From the NCBI RefSeq assembly GCF_002865645.1, contig NW_020194589.1, positions 2,207,750 through 2,271,749 of the forward strand: a DNA stretch of 64,000 nt, written 5' to 3'. Shown here in pieces: positions 1 through 11,252 of the stretch (its first letter is position 1; the number at the start of each line of letters is the position of its first letter). The position numbers and the translations under genes were made by a program. The DNA is from Hyaloscypha bicolor E. Its lineage: Eukaryota > Ascomycota > Leotiomycetes > Helotiales > Hyaloscyphaceae. Under the pieces are notes generated by a model that worked only from the letters and a program-made list of their open reading frames with translations, had not been told where the DNA came from and did no database searches.

Positions 1-296
1 TGAAAATAAATAGAAAAGGTCAAGAAAACAGTCTTCGTGCCAATGACACGAGAAATTAAGCTGGGCCAAGTTCAAACAAGAATTGAAGAACAAAAAATCC
101 TGCTAGGCCGTCATGTGTATACATCAATTGACTAAAACACCATCCAGGAACGCCTCCCATATTTCCCTTCGATCACATAAAATTCAGCCCCAGACAGTGG
201 TGAACCACATTTCTTAGCGCCGCCGAATGCTGCAAGCTCCGGAGCACATTCAAACTTATATCAGAGGTTTTGGGCCAGCCTTCAGCGAGAACAGGC

Positions 297-2193
297 CTAT
301 TGAGGAATATTCTCGGGAGAAAGACTGGCTGGGTTCTCGTCGAATGATACAAGTTGGTTCATATCCATGTCTGCTGCTGTTTGTTCCGCATATGCTGGAG
401 AGTGAGGATGCATCGGAAGATTAAGCGAGTGTTTTGAATACATCTCATTCAGCCCACTGCCGTCATCGGAGACGTTTGAGTGGTCGTGAGACATGCTATA
501 CACATCTGCAGAAGCACTTCGATGCATCATTGATAGAGGAGGTGATTGATCAACAATTGCTGGGTCACCGTGGCTCATGAATGATAATGGCGAAACGGAA
601 GGTTGAATCATCCCTCCAGCCTGATCGACCATAGGGTTTGGTGATAGATATGGCACGGTGTATGGCGTATTGTTATACGAGGATGCGGGGAGAGCACTTG
701 AGTCAGGGGCCTGAGAGAAGAAGCCAGGGCTTGCAAACTCCGAAGGAGATGTTGTCGTAGCGGCGGACATGGGATATTGTCTGAAATCCATCCCATATCC
801 TGACGAAGTGTCAATCCGAAGATTGGGTCCCAGAGGTCCTAAATTATTAGGTTGTTGTGGGACCGGGGCAAAGATATTCGGATTGTGCTGTTGTTGTGTC
901 TCTCCAGGATGTTGAATGAGAAAGGACGGCATAGGAGCGTTGAACATAGAGAAGTCGACTGCCATTGGTACGGAACGACTCCTTTGTCTCTTGTGGCCAG
1001 GACCGCGAGGCCCTTGGTGAATATTGACGCCCCATCCTTCTTGGAACATGCCAACATGAGCTTGGGCATTGTAGTTTGGTTGAGAGGCAGGGCGATGGCC
1101 CGTTGGGGAGACAGGTGCCGAAACGGACAATTGCTGTTGTTCAAACGGGTTGTGCCGGGTCATGAAGGATTCAAGAGACACAAGTTTGGCCAATTGACCA
1201 CTTAGAACTTTAGGGTGGCCGCCGAGATGGTGAACCATAATCTGAGACGCCTGTTGGTCTTCTGTGAAGTCGCCACATTGGAAAAATCCACCAGATCCAG
1301 AAGAGTCCATAAAGAAATTCGGGGGTCGGTTGAGTTCCACAACCAAGCCACCCGGCTTCCCAGTTTCAATATCACCATTTTCCAGGAAGATATTTTTGAT
1401 GAAAGCGAATGGGTACTCGATCTTGTAGCCTGCTTGGTCGTTGTTAATGTAGTATGTCATGCATCCCTTTTCTGGCGAGTAGAAGATGATCAAATCCATG
1501 GCATTTTGGCCCACACGTCTCCACGATCCGATGCTCAATGATCGGCACGACAGGTGGTGAATGACTATAGTTGCGTCAGTCCCAGCCAAAAAAAAAAAAA
1601 TCCCCCCCCCCCAAAAAAAAATCCGCCGGACGCATCTACTCACCGACTTTCCCCTGAGGTCCCTGATCCCCTCCCATCATCAGGCTCCCATTGCCATATG
1701 GCATGAGCCCAGAACGGCCGAGAAAATTCCCTCCCAAAGATTTCCCCGACTCCATAGCCTGGATTGCGAGGTATTGGCGCATTGACTCGGGAATTGCATC
1801 GCAATCCTCTCCCGTTTCGATGCTCTTCTTTGCCAGCAACTTTATTTTTGCTCGCCTGTTGTTTTTGTTAGCTTGTATCATCGACCAGACCCGCATGAGA
1901 CTTCACCTGTTCTGAAACCAAATCTGCACAGATCGCTCAGTCATATTGATATCTTCCGCTATTCGCTCCCGAACTGTGGCGGTTGGTGTGGGATTCTTGT
2001 TAAATTCCATCTCCAGCGTGACTAATTGATCCTGAGTAGCGCGTTGTCGCTTTTGATTTTTTTGTTGCTGTGTCAGGGTGCTTTTCCGGGGTGGTCGGCG
2101 GGATGCAGAAGTGCTGCTTGCAGAGTTTGACGCGGTAGGGCTTGGTGTCGAGGACATCTTGATGGCCGCGTCTTCTTGCGACATGTCTGACAT
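297..2193 (-). CDS. Homeodomain transcription factor (Pho2/Phx1/HTF1-type)
   Basis: Likely nuclear DNA-binding regulator of development. Three exons: 2193-1907, 1855-1644 and 1564-297, giving 588 residues. The homeodomain lies at about residues 44-103; its recognition helix contains WFQNRRAKIK, with exon 1 ending inside the second Arg codon. A second block at the start of exon 3 ([18 protein letters not shown] to [13 protein letters not shown]) is a conserved companion region of this fungal family. The rest is Gln/Pro/Ser-rich and disordered. Relatives in plant-pathogenic fungi (Magnaporthe HTF1, Botrytis BcHOX8) control conidium development; the same role here is inference. The start chosen is the ATG before SDMSQEDAA, but the frame stays open to an upstream ATG at 2364, which would add 57 residues. 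Intron 2 contains long homopolymer runs. Upstream DNA is empty for over 4 kb, as is common for developmental regulators. Confidence 0.9.
1588..1621. repeat. poly(A)/poly(C)/poly(A) tract in an intron
   Basis: Read on the plus strand: 13 A, one T, 11 C, then 9 A. It sits inside intron 2 of the homeodomain gene, next to the acceptor side. In the transcript it becomes U-run, G-run, U-run, so it could act as an extended polypyrimidine tract interrupted by G. It is prone to length error in sequencing and replication. Confidence 0.9.
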
Positions 2194-5100
2194 GTTTGCT
2201 GTTGCGACCGAGGTCACGAGTTTTCGCGATGAGTGCTCCAGCAGGTGCCCAGACCGATTGTAGCTGATCGTGTAAGGTTGTATTTTCTCTGTGCTGAGAG
2301 AACGAGTGAGTGATGGATTGAGTATGTGTTTCGCAGATGCGAGTGTGTAGTCGAGATTCGACAAAAGTAGCGTATTGATAAAAGTTCGGATGAATCGAAG
2401 GTGTGAAAGTGTGGTGGTATAAATGCTTCGCTGTATCTGGCAGGAAAAGAAGAGTATGACAATCGAAATCTGCTGAGTGATGATTCGAAAAATATTGGAT
2501 CTGTCGAAAGAGCGAATGTCGAAATCGAATCGTGAATCTGAATGTCAACAAGGTGCAGCCGAAGGAGTGTAATGGATCCCAAAGGAATGAAGGGTATCCG
2601 TATTGGCCAAATTATGAAAAAAAAGAGAGACGAGAAGGAGGCGGCAACGTCGGGGACGATGAGGGCAGTCGAATGTGGATGAAGATAGAAAAGAGGAGAG
2701 AGGGAAAGGAGCGAGAGGTTTAAGGCGTCGCAGCCGAGCTAGGCCTGATTGGGCAGCGGGCACGAATGCCAAGCGGGTGGGATCCCAAGTTGCCAACACC
2801 AGTGCACCACCTCACGAAGCTCTGATCAGGCAGGGACTGTGCGGCAGGAGGGCATGGCCCATGGGGGGGAGGGGAGGGGGGGGGCGAGAGAGACTAGGAG
2901 ACGCCCGCTATGAGATGAGTGGGTTGGACGTGTTCTGTGACTTCTTCTAATTCTTGCGCCCCGATTGTCTGCTCTAACGATCTGCCAGCGCAAGCCGCCG
3001 TCTGACGCCCTCCAAAGAAAAGGGGGAGCGCTGAGCCAGCGCCATCCATGCTGTCGCGCTATTCTGCATCTGCATGGCCATGGCCAGACAGACAACAAGC
3101 AGGCCAGCACCACTCGCCAATGGCTTCGGGATCCTGGCCCAGTTCCTGACTGCGCAGACATGGGCTGCCCCTGAGACGCAGAATCACTGGCGGCGGCTGG
3201 ACAACAAGTTCAACCGCCTGGACAGGCGAAAGCGCGTGGGTGCCTCAGTTGTAAGTCGCGTCCTCCCAGCCAGAACTCAGGAGATGATGGACTTGCCGCA
3301 CGTTACTCTATATTTCGAGATACCGACGCCCCGAAGACTGCCTGCACTCAACCGGCCAGCCCATTCCATTGTTCACATGTGGGCGTTGCACAAGACCATG
3401 CCTGTTGCGCCAGCTGCATCTCTCCTCGCGTGCCCTCGCCTCACGACTTGACGACCTCCAAGAACGGGGGACGGGTCGCCGACAACGCGATTGTTGTGCG
3501 AGTCAAAAGGCATCTGCTGATGCCTACCTCGTGGGCTCTCAGGTTTCACGCCGTAATGCGGGCCAATCGAAACGCGATTGTGCAGATCTCCGACAAAGGA
3601 GCAGAAGCATGACTACCGCCTTTCAGGCCAATAGCCTGGCGCCAATGGGTTGGAACTTGGAGGCGAAGGTCGAAAATAGATCGTCATGATCAATCATCAC
3701 TGTAGCTTCAGCATCGTCGTGTGGACCGACTCCTGCACATGGCTCTTTGCCCTGGGCCGAGGTGGGTGGGTGTCGGTGTTGGTGTCGGTGTGGTTGGAGT
3801 GGTTCTTCAAGTTTGCATCCACGGAATAATCGAGGAATGGACCGTCCATAGACCGACCTCTTTTTGACTCTGTTCCTGCATAAGCTCCCTTCTCGCAGCC
3901 ATCGGCCAACCGAGGGACTCTGTGTCTGGCTAGAAATGTGCGCCTCGATGCAAGCCGGCCAGAAGGGGTTTAGTCAGGAACACCCGCGAACTCCAGCGCA
4001 CAAACCAGATGGCTCAGAGCAAGACTTTTGCATAATAGGGGTTACACCTCGATTTTGCTGCCTCTTCGGACCTGCCTCTCTTGCTCTCGGAGAAACACTC
4101 CCCAGTCGTCGACCGCATGGATGAACACGCAGCTCTTCCAACAACAAGAGCGTACACAGAGCTATCCCCACGGAAAAATTGCAAGGAATTTTGCAAAACA
4201 GCAAGCAGGACCAACAGGTGCTCGTCAGTTGCTTCAGAGGCCGTTTTAAAAGGTTCTCGAGGCCCCCCGCCGCCGGCCCCTGTTCACCCACCTCGATTGA
4301 GAACGGGGAAAAGCCGTCTGCCCTGTGGAAGTAAGCAGCCGCATGTCTTCTGCGAGGTCTCCCAGCCCTCGCACGGATCTAAGTTCCATGGCTTAGGCTC
4401 GAGATCCCCGTGCACATTGGACCTCCACCGCCTCGTTGAGGTGAGTGGCGCGCGACTAGATGGAAATACTCCGCGATCCAGCACCTCGCCAGATGTGCTC
4501 ACCGCCCCCCAATGTTGTTCATGCATGAAAGTACTCCTTCGACGGTCTTTCGATTCATTCATCAGCACACAAGAATTATGTTCGGCGTGTCCCAGATCCT
4601 TTCCAAGGTCAGATCTCCCTCTTTCCCCCCACACCTGGAAATCCCCAAGTGCACTTTTCGAACACCTCATTCTGCTCACGAGAATTCCCGCAAGTCGAAA
4701 GAAAACTAATTCTTCATCCCAACTCAACTAAAAATAAAACTCTAAACTCGCCATCACTTCATCCGGTCTTTTACCGCTCGCCAAGCTCTCCCAACCGGGA
4801 GCACGTAATGCATATTCCAGATGCCAGCAACTTAGGTGTTTGATCAGCACCGCATGAATAACCCTGCATCACCAAGAGCACACATCATCGGCACCAACAG
4901 CCATTTTCACATTTCTCGATGCGTAAATCTGAGTCAAGTATTCAAAAGCGAGGACATTAATAGTTTCGAAAGCCAAGGTTATCGCGATCCACCAAGGAAA
5001 GGCATGAGGCTCCCCGCTTTCGGTGGCACCTTGTAGCGTGGCGGAGTGCTTCCGTCAATGTACTTTTGCGCGTCTCGCTTCGCAGTGGGGTCATCCCCCT

Positions 5101-6558
5101 TTTTTCGATGTCATGCTAATAAGACCGCAGGGATTTCCAGTTGTACCAAGTCTACATTTCTCCGACGCGAGTGGATGGCTCTGTTTTGCTCCAGTTGTGT
5201 CGAAACAAGGTTTGCTTGGATGTCGTTTATGCCGGTGAATCCCTCTCCACAATGTTTGAAACCTGTCAGAGTTTTCGAAACCCCAAGGCCGGTTTCCCAT
5301 AAGCAGCATTATGTTCAGGATCTCAAGTCGAGTGGAAGTTGTGTGGAAAGCTGCGGGCTAAACCGTGACCAGAAAGGAGACATAATTCTCCCTGTGTTAT
5401 TCTCCACGAGCTCCAACCCTTCCGGCGAGCATCTCATAACTATCGCGATATAGAACGTCAAAGGGATCTCCTAATACACCAGTCATCCTCAAACCCAAAA
5501 GCCTGACATCGGCTCCTCTTTCCCACCGCAATGAACCTTATTCCTAACACGGCATCTCAAGGCCCGGATCCTCATCCATTCCTTGCTCACAAATACGCCT
5601 ATCGTACCACGACAGAAAGCTATAAGATATCAATAACCGCATGATAATCTACGAATAGTGACACATTGAGGACCACCTCAAACCAAGCGGCCAAAAGCTC
5701 TCGCAGCACCATTATTAACGGCATTCATGAAGAATAAGAAGTACGCCGTCCACACGGTCATGCCTTCAATTCGAGCCCAAATGGTGAAGCTTGAGACATC
5801 CACAATTAATAAATTTACTGTATCAGATGCTCATCAACTATATGATCGCATGGAACTCGATGGGTTCGGGAATATACTTGTTCCTCGAACCCCATGAACA
5901 ATAATGCCAGGAGCTTTGAAAAATTGCAATCCCATGATGCGTGCGGAGACCTCTGCGCAGGCTTTTCAGGCGTCGCAAAGCAGTATAGTTGCAGAGTGAC
6001 ATTCGGATACTCGGATATACGATCTTGTACATAACCCTCGGATGGTCTTGTGCAATCTGGAAGAAGGGTCGAAAGAATCCCGAGCGGAGGATGAGGACGA
6101 AAATATGGGAATGCCATCAGGATGTGCTCGAAAGCTATCATTGATGACGGCATTTATCCACCATGCAGCAGAGACCGGAGTGTAAGGAATGTTCATATAC
6201 TTGGTACAAGGCAAATCTTGGATGTGGCACGTACAGCCGTGTCTGTTACGGCTGACCGCGAGTCTCGAGTCTCCTTTTCTGATCCCACGAATCTTTAGTC
6301 CAAGATTTGATTTATCTGTAACCGCTTATGGGATCTGTCATGGTCTCAAAATAGAACTTGATGCAAGGTGGTGGTCTTGTCCGATGCCTGGGGCGGGTAT
6401 GCAAGCATTTATCCGGATCGGGTCGGAAAGATCAGACGAACCGCTGCGTCCCCAAGAGCTGCTGCCCTCAGACCCCATGCAATTGCTTACCATTCAAAAT
6501 TCGAATGAGCATAATTGGTAAGTGAGCATTAATATATGTTGTCCATAACCAACAACGT
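2194..6558. other. Long gene-free interval upstream of the homeodomain gene
   Basis: No recognisable protein on either strand. The open frames present (up to 216 codons near 4.1-4.7 kb) overlap antisense frames of similar size and match nothing I know. It contains a G-rich patch near 2864-2884, a GTGTCGGTGTTG-type repeat near 3765-3795, and many short upstream ATGs. The first 200-300 bases are probably the 5' leader of the homeodomain gene; the remainder may be promoter or non-coding transcript. Confidence 0.6.
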
Positions 6559-7407
6559 CTACCCCTCAAACGGACTTGCTGGTTCAGGTGCTTCATATCC
6601 TCGCCGTATGAGATATGCCGCGAGCTTATGCTCCATTCGTGCAAACTACACAGGATTTAGTTGGGAGAGCTTGCCAATTACAGTCTTTACTCACGACGTT
6701 GCTTTCTTCAGGAGGTACAACACCGTCTTTAACCCACACAGCATAACTTCCCATAAGGTTGGCCATCATAACATCCGTTGTCAGCCGGTCGCCGACTACG
6801 GCGATTTGCTCAGGTCTCGTGACACCAGTTTCTGGGTATTTGCGGAAATACTCCATAATTTCGGGGCCACAGCCTGGTTTTTTCGTCCTGTGAGGTAGTA
6901 CAGGCACTCTTGTTGATAATTCGACTTCGGAAACAAGCCTTCCTGCTGGATCCATAGACCTAGCGCCTGCCGTATTGGACACGATCAGGAGTCGACGGCC
7001 GGGATAGGCCTCCTTTAGTCGCTTGAAATGATCCTATCGGATGTCAGAAACTAGTGCGTTTCTTTGCGTGATAATAAACGAACATAGAACTGAAGTGCAG
7101 TCTGAACACAAGGCTGAACAGTGTAAAAAGAGGATCATCGCTTTAGGCGAAGATCTGAGCTGGGCCGAAGAGAAAAGGAAATTACCTCATATTGCTTATG
7201 TACTGTATTTGAATGAGGATATGCAAAGCAGTTGTCCTTGTCCAGAACTACAGCCTTGATATCGACATTTTTGTGCCTTTCGAATGCCTTGTTTAGGGGA
7301 ATAGGTAGCTCATTGAATGTAGAGACAGTGGCGTGGGGCAGGCACAGACTTGGCCGAGAAAGTAGCCGAAAGATATTCAGAGTTGCAGAGACATTGAAGG
7401 CGTTCAT
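6559..7407 (-). CDS. GEP4: Mitochondrial phosphatidylglycerophosphatase Gep4
   Basis: Dephosphorylates phosphatidylglycerol phosphate to phosphatidylglycerol at the mitochondrial inner membrane, the step before cardiolipin synthesis. Exons 7407-7186, 7033-6695 and 6645-6559 join in phase to give 215 residues (yeast Gep4 is 185). The HAD-type nucleophile motif is VVLDKDN at residues 53-59 (Asp56, Asp58), motif II is LLIVSNTAG, and the metal-binding motif is VVGDRLTTD. The C-terminus ends in ASPFEG. The start was chosen because MNxxxxSATLNIFRLL aligns with the yeast N-terminus; an ATG two codons upstream at 7413 is possible. It is transcribed away from the SmD3 gene. The family assignment rests on remembered motifs, not a database search. 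Confidence 0.92.
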
Positions 7408-7634
7408 ATCCATTAGTCGATCAATTTCGATGAGTGTAGTGTGAAGTTGTTGGGCGAAAGGTGAAGTGAAGTCGAAACTTGATGTCTGATTGGCGCTAGT
7501 GAGAATACTAGCGCGATATTTTCGTGATTCACATCTGATCACACAACCAACTGCACCTCTGCGCAAAACCCTTATTCCAGCGATCCACGAGGCCTCTGAG
7601 ATACCCAAGATACCAGACAGTTATCTGAGACACC
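7408..7634. promoter_or_regulatory. Divergent promoter between GEP4 and SmD3
   Basis: Only 227 bp separate the start codons of two head-to-head housekeeping genes, so the interval must hold both 5' leaders and a shared or back-to-back promoter. I see no TATA box and no obvious binding site. Confidence 0.6.
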
Positions 7635-8251
7635 ATGACGAGCACAATCGGCATCCCGATCAAGCTGCTGAACGAGGCGCAAGTAAGTCCCAATTTCTAC
7701 CCCCGCCTTTTCGCAACCCAGCTCCTGACCGGGAGATCTGCTAGAGAACATTTGCTAATAATTCTCTTAACAGGGTCACGTCGTTACTCTCGAGATTACC
7801 TCCGGTCAGGTTTATCGCGGTAAACTCCTCGAAGGTCCGTCTCTCTCCCACTCCCAAATCTTTCAAGGCTCCAGACCACTGCATGGAAGGGCGCTGACAG
7901 ATCGGAATTACAGCGGAGGACAACATGAATGTGCAACTCAAGGATATTACGGTGACTGCGCGCGATGGTCGTGTGAGCCATCTGGATCAGGTTTACATTC
8001 GCGGCTCCCATGTTCGATTCTTCATTGTTCCGGACATGCTTAGGTTAGTAGTAGCATCCCTATTTCCCTAGACTATGGACAATCTTGGCTTGTGTTTTGC
8101 TGTGTTCCCGGATAAAGCTGACAGTTTGGCTTATAGAAATGCACCCATGTTCCGAAGCAGAGGCGTGAAGGGCAGAGGTGTTGGATTGGCAAGAGGGCGA
8201 GCTACAGTCAGCAGAGCGAGAGCAAGCGGAAGAGGGGCGCCAAGAGGCTGA
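7635..8251 (+). CDS. SMD3: Small nuclear ribonucleoprotein Sm D3
   Basis: Core spliceosomal Sm protein that forms part of the heptameric ring on U1, U2, U4 and U5 snRNAs. Four exons, 7635-7682, 7774-7834, 7914-8043 and 8137-8251, encode 117 residues, close to the family's usual size. The Sm1 motif ([17 protein letters not shown]) and Sm2 motif ([16 protein letters not shown], with the IRG signature) are complete. The tail is RG-rich, as expected for the arginine-methylated D3 tail. The start follows a CACC context. The three introns are 79-93 nt and have clear consensus ends. Short exons hide the gene from single-frame inspection, but the spliced product is unambiguous. Confidence 0.96.
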
Positions 8252-8739
8252 TGAGGTATGGGTTTGGAGTGAGAATATGCTATACGATTGGGTCAGATTG
8301 ATACGGCGTTGGACGAAAAAGCCATGCACGTTTGCCATCAGTTGGCTACTACCAAAGCGCATGCCAAAATAGAGGAAGGAAATCAAAAGCCCCTACAAGT
8401 CTTGATCCCACGTTCAAATTCGCCCTTCTCTTCGTTTGAATGTACATCCTGTCTGCGGCCAATTTGAGTTGTGAGGAGATGGCTGCCATTTCCTGAGACT
8501 TTGTTTTGCTTTTACAACAAGTCGGTCCAGATAGCGCACTGCAGTCTCCTTGAATCTCGGGACAGAGGCTACCTTCCGCAAGAGCACTATATTTCCCACT
8601 CCCATGAACTCCTCTACAACTCTCTCCAAGCAATGGCCAAACTTTGAAAGTAGGTCTGTCAAAGTCGATCACGTGCTTGATGACAATTCTTGATGCTTCA
8701 ACCTCAATTCTTCGCCATTCCGCAACCAAGATCACAGAA
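8252..8739. other. SmD3-AAGAB spacer
   Basis: Contains the SmD3 3' end and the upstream region of the next gene. An antisense open frame of 187 codons crosses this spacer and exons 1-2 of the next gene; it resembles nothing known and I regard it as chance. Confidence 0.6.
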
Positions 8740-9763
8740 ATGGACATTTCAAACCCTCGACGTATTTTAGCCGTCAGCCGACATGACTCGGGTTTACCGG
8801 AACTCTTACAGGGTAACATTACTCTGATCAAGCATTGCAGCCCATTCTGACCACATGACCTAGGCCTCACTGGTTCATCGCCTTCGTTGGCTTCAGGCAC
8901 AATAGCAGGCACAACACACCACTGGCCTTTGAAAACTGCCTACTACACAGCAACGGTCCCGATCTGGCTCGATGAAATCACCTCACCCTCCACGTGGTCC
9001 AGCGAGTTCCTCGCCCCGGAAGCTAAAGAAGTTCTCACAGCCCTTGGTGCCTTCATCGTCTGCTTCCGGAAACCCATCGATGAAGCGGAGCTGGAAAATG
9101 TGAAGGAAATGCTTGAGAGTGTTGGTGAGGTGGTCAAAGAGGGCTGTGGCATGGCATGGGATGGTGTCTGTTTGGCTGTAGCGATGCCACAGGGAGTGAC
9201 GCCTTATCTGGAAAAGAGCTTCGATGAGTGGGAGGAGTTGTGCCAGGATTTCGGATTTGAATTTGTGGACTTTGAGAGCAAGGGGCGGAATGAGTATTCT
9301 GGTAAGCATGAACTTTTGTTTTGATGGAGTGAGCTTGTGCTGATTTGTATCAGAACCAATGGGAATTGAAAGGTTAAGGGAGGCACTGGAGACGAACGAC
9401 TGGGAGAGTAACGAGCTCGGTGAAGAGTTATCTCTGGAAGATCTTGAGGACGGGGACGAGGAAGGTGAAGGCAGTATTGGATTCGGCATCGAGGCAGCTG
9501 AGATGGAAATGGAGATGTTTGGGATGAAGCAGGCTATCTATGGCGGTAATAATGGAGAAGAAATGGACGATGAGGAGGGCCAAGACGAGGAAGTCGAACA
9601 GCTGCAGGCGATGGTGTTGAGAATGCAGGCTGTTAGAGGTAAGTATCACTGATCCCTGTGCAGGAACCTGCTAATAGTGAAAGATATGGGAGCAGATATG
9701 CCTGAAGCAGAAAGGAAGAGGTTTGCTGCAAAAGCAGTTAATGACATATTGAAGAAATTATAA
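8740..9763 (+). CDS. Alpha/gamma-adaptin-binding protein p34 (AAGAB/Irc6-like)
   Basis: Predicted assembly chaperone of clathrin adaptor complexes, cytosolic. Four exons (8740-8812, 8864-9301, 9354-9638, 9684-9763) give 291 residues. The first exon starts MDISNPRRILAV and supplies the first strand and loop of the pseudo-GTPase fold; exon 2 carries the GTTHHWPLKTAYYTATVPIWLDE segment and the FIVCFRK strand. The middle is acidic (LEDLEDGDEEGEG, EEMDDEEGQDEE). The C-terminus, PEAERKRFAAKAVNDILKKL, is the amphipathic helix typical of the family. The last intron could end at 9677 instead of 9683, which would insert two residues and keep frame. The 24-residue first exon is easy to miss. The family call is from recalled motifs. 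Confidence 0.85.
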
Positions 9764-11252
9764 AACATCATTCTGTAGCATTTCTCAAGGTGCTTTATGT
9801 CATGGATATCGGATTCACTTAAGTTGTTTTTATTCTTTTGGTGTCGCTGATTTCAATCACAGTAAAGGTTAACTACGAAGAACTAAAGAGATATGTCTTC
9901 TGGGCCCTTCCCCTCAATTCATCCAGATAGAAAGAGGTTCAGACTGCTTTTTTTAGTCTCCTCTGCAAAGCAGTTCGATTCAAATCTTAGGTGCACTGAA
10001 CCAGTCAAGAACAAAAGCTATTACTTGAAAGTTACAATCTGAATCTTATAGGACAGAGCGTGGTTGAAGCTGGATTTTTGAATCCGTCCTGCTTGTCATA
10101 AAGAAACTAACAGTATTGTTTATTTACGTGAGATATTCCTTCTTAGGAGCCATTGTGCTGCCTCATTTGACTGAGCATTACTTGTTAATGCATTTATTCA
10201 GAAGGTGGCAATGCTTATTTTCAAGTGTTTAGCATGGTGCTAAATATGATCCGATTCACTGTGACAAGATCGAAATTGGGAAAATTTGCGTAGCTTCACC
10301 GGCCTGATGTTTACAAAAACGTGAAATTTCGCCTCCATTACCGATGAACAACACAACATCAACAACCACCAGAACCTCATCTCTGAGCCATACCTGACCA
10401 CAACACAACACAAATCTACTCCTAGCAGCTGCCTACATAAGACAATTCCACCGCAGCTGGACACTCCGACAGCATGACAGCGCTCTGCTCCCTCTAATAT
10501 CTTGACTGATCTGATTCAGTTTCGCTGGTTCGCTTTTGGGCTGGCATCAATTGGAGGCTCTGTCTAAGGACTCTTGCAAAAGAAGCAAACTAAGGGCTGA
10601 CAGCTTTGTCCAGAGGCCCTATCCAAAGCAAACTAACACCGATACATCCTACTTGGTCTTGGCCACTGGGGTTCAAGCAACTCACCTTCAACGGTATCAG
10701 TGGTGCAGTCTGATTCACTAGGGCAAACCCCACGAGGTTTGCACAAACTCCCACGTTCTTCTTCTTCTTGCTCTTCCACCAGGTTCCTGTCTATCTTTTC
10801 TTGGTGCCGGTCTCATTCCTCTAATCTCCGATCTCAAGTTGACAGTCTATAACTTGTCAACATCCGCTACGAGAACCCACGCAGGCTACTCTACTTACCT
10901 CCAACGCAGAATTAATTAGGTTCACTCCTATCTCCTCACACCACAATCTCTTTTGCTCTAGCCTTTCACTGCTTGCTTGTTCTGTTCCCATCTTTAGCTT
11001 CGTTCTAATATTTCTCGCAGGTACGATCAGTTCTCAACAGCGCCTGTCCTTATTCGCTCTGATCTTTCTAAACAAAGGGCGAACACTCAACAACGAATAC
11101 AGCCGTCTTCGCTCTGATCTTTTTCGCCTGTACGTTGGATCAACAACAGCGACCTGGTTCTGTTTCGCTCCAATCTTAAAGGAAAGGAAATTCTTCGACT
11201 AAGACTTAGTTCCTTCCTCTCTGAAGTCCAATTTTCTTTCTGGCCAGTCACC
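9764..11252. other. Intergenic region and long leader of the next gene
   Basis: No coding signal. From about 10.3 kb on, the plus strand becomes pyrimidine-rich (TTCTTCTTCTTGCTCTTCCACC and similar), as in leaders of fungal regulatory genes. The last 250 bases hold the four-copy repeat listed separately. Confidence 0.6.
10999..11218 (+). repeat. Degenerate ~55-bp tandem repeat, four copies
   Basis: Copies start at 10999, 11053, 11108 and 11164, i.e. spacings of 54, 55 and 56 bp. Each begins with TTCGYTCYRATMTT; copies 1-3 also share a later CAACA-rich block (CTCAACAGCG, CTCAACAACGA, TCAACAACAGCG), and copies 1 and 3 share TCGC..GTACG. The array ends just before the ATG at 11253, so it is probably transcribed as 5' leader. 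Confidence 0.75.

Noticed and set aside
4081..4731. 216-codon plus frame with an opposing 147-codon minus frame
   Set aside because: No motif, no splice context, and frames on both strands are equally open, which suggests chance.
8349..8912. 187-codon minus frame across the SmD3-AAGAB spacer
   Set aside because: It overlaps AAGAB exons 1 and 2 antisense and shows no domain.
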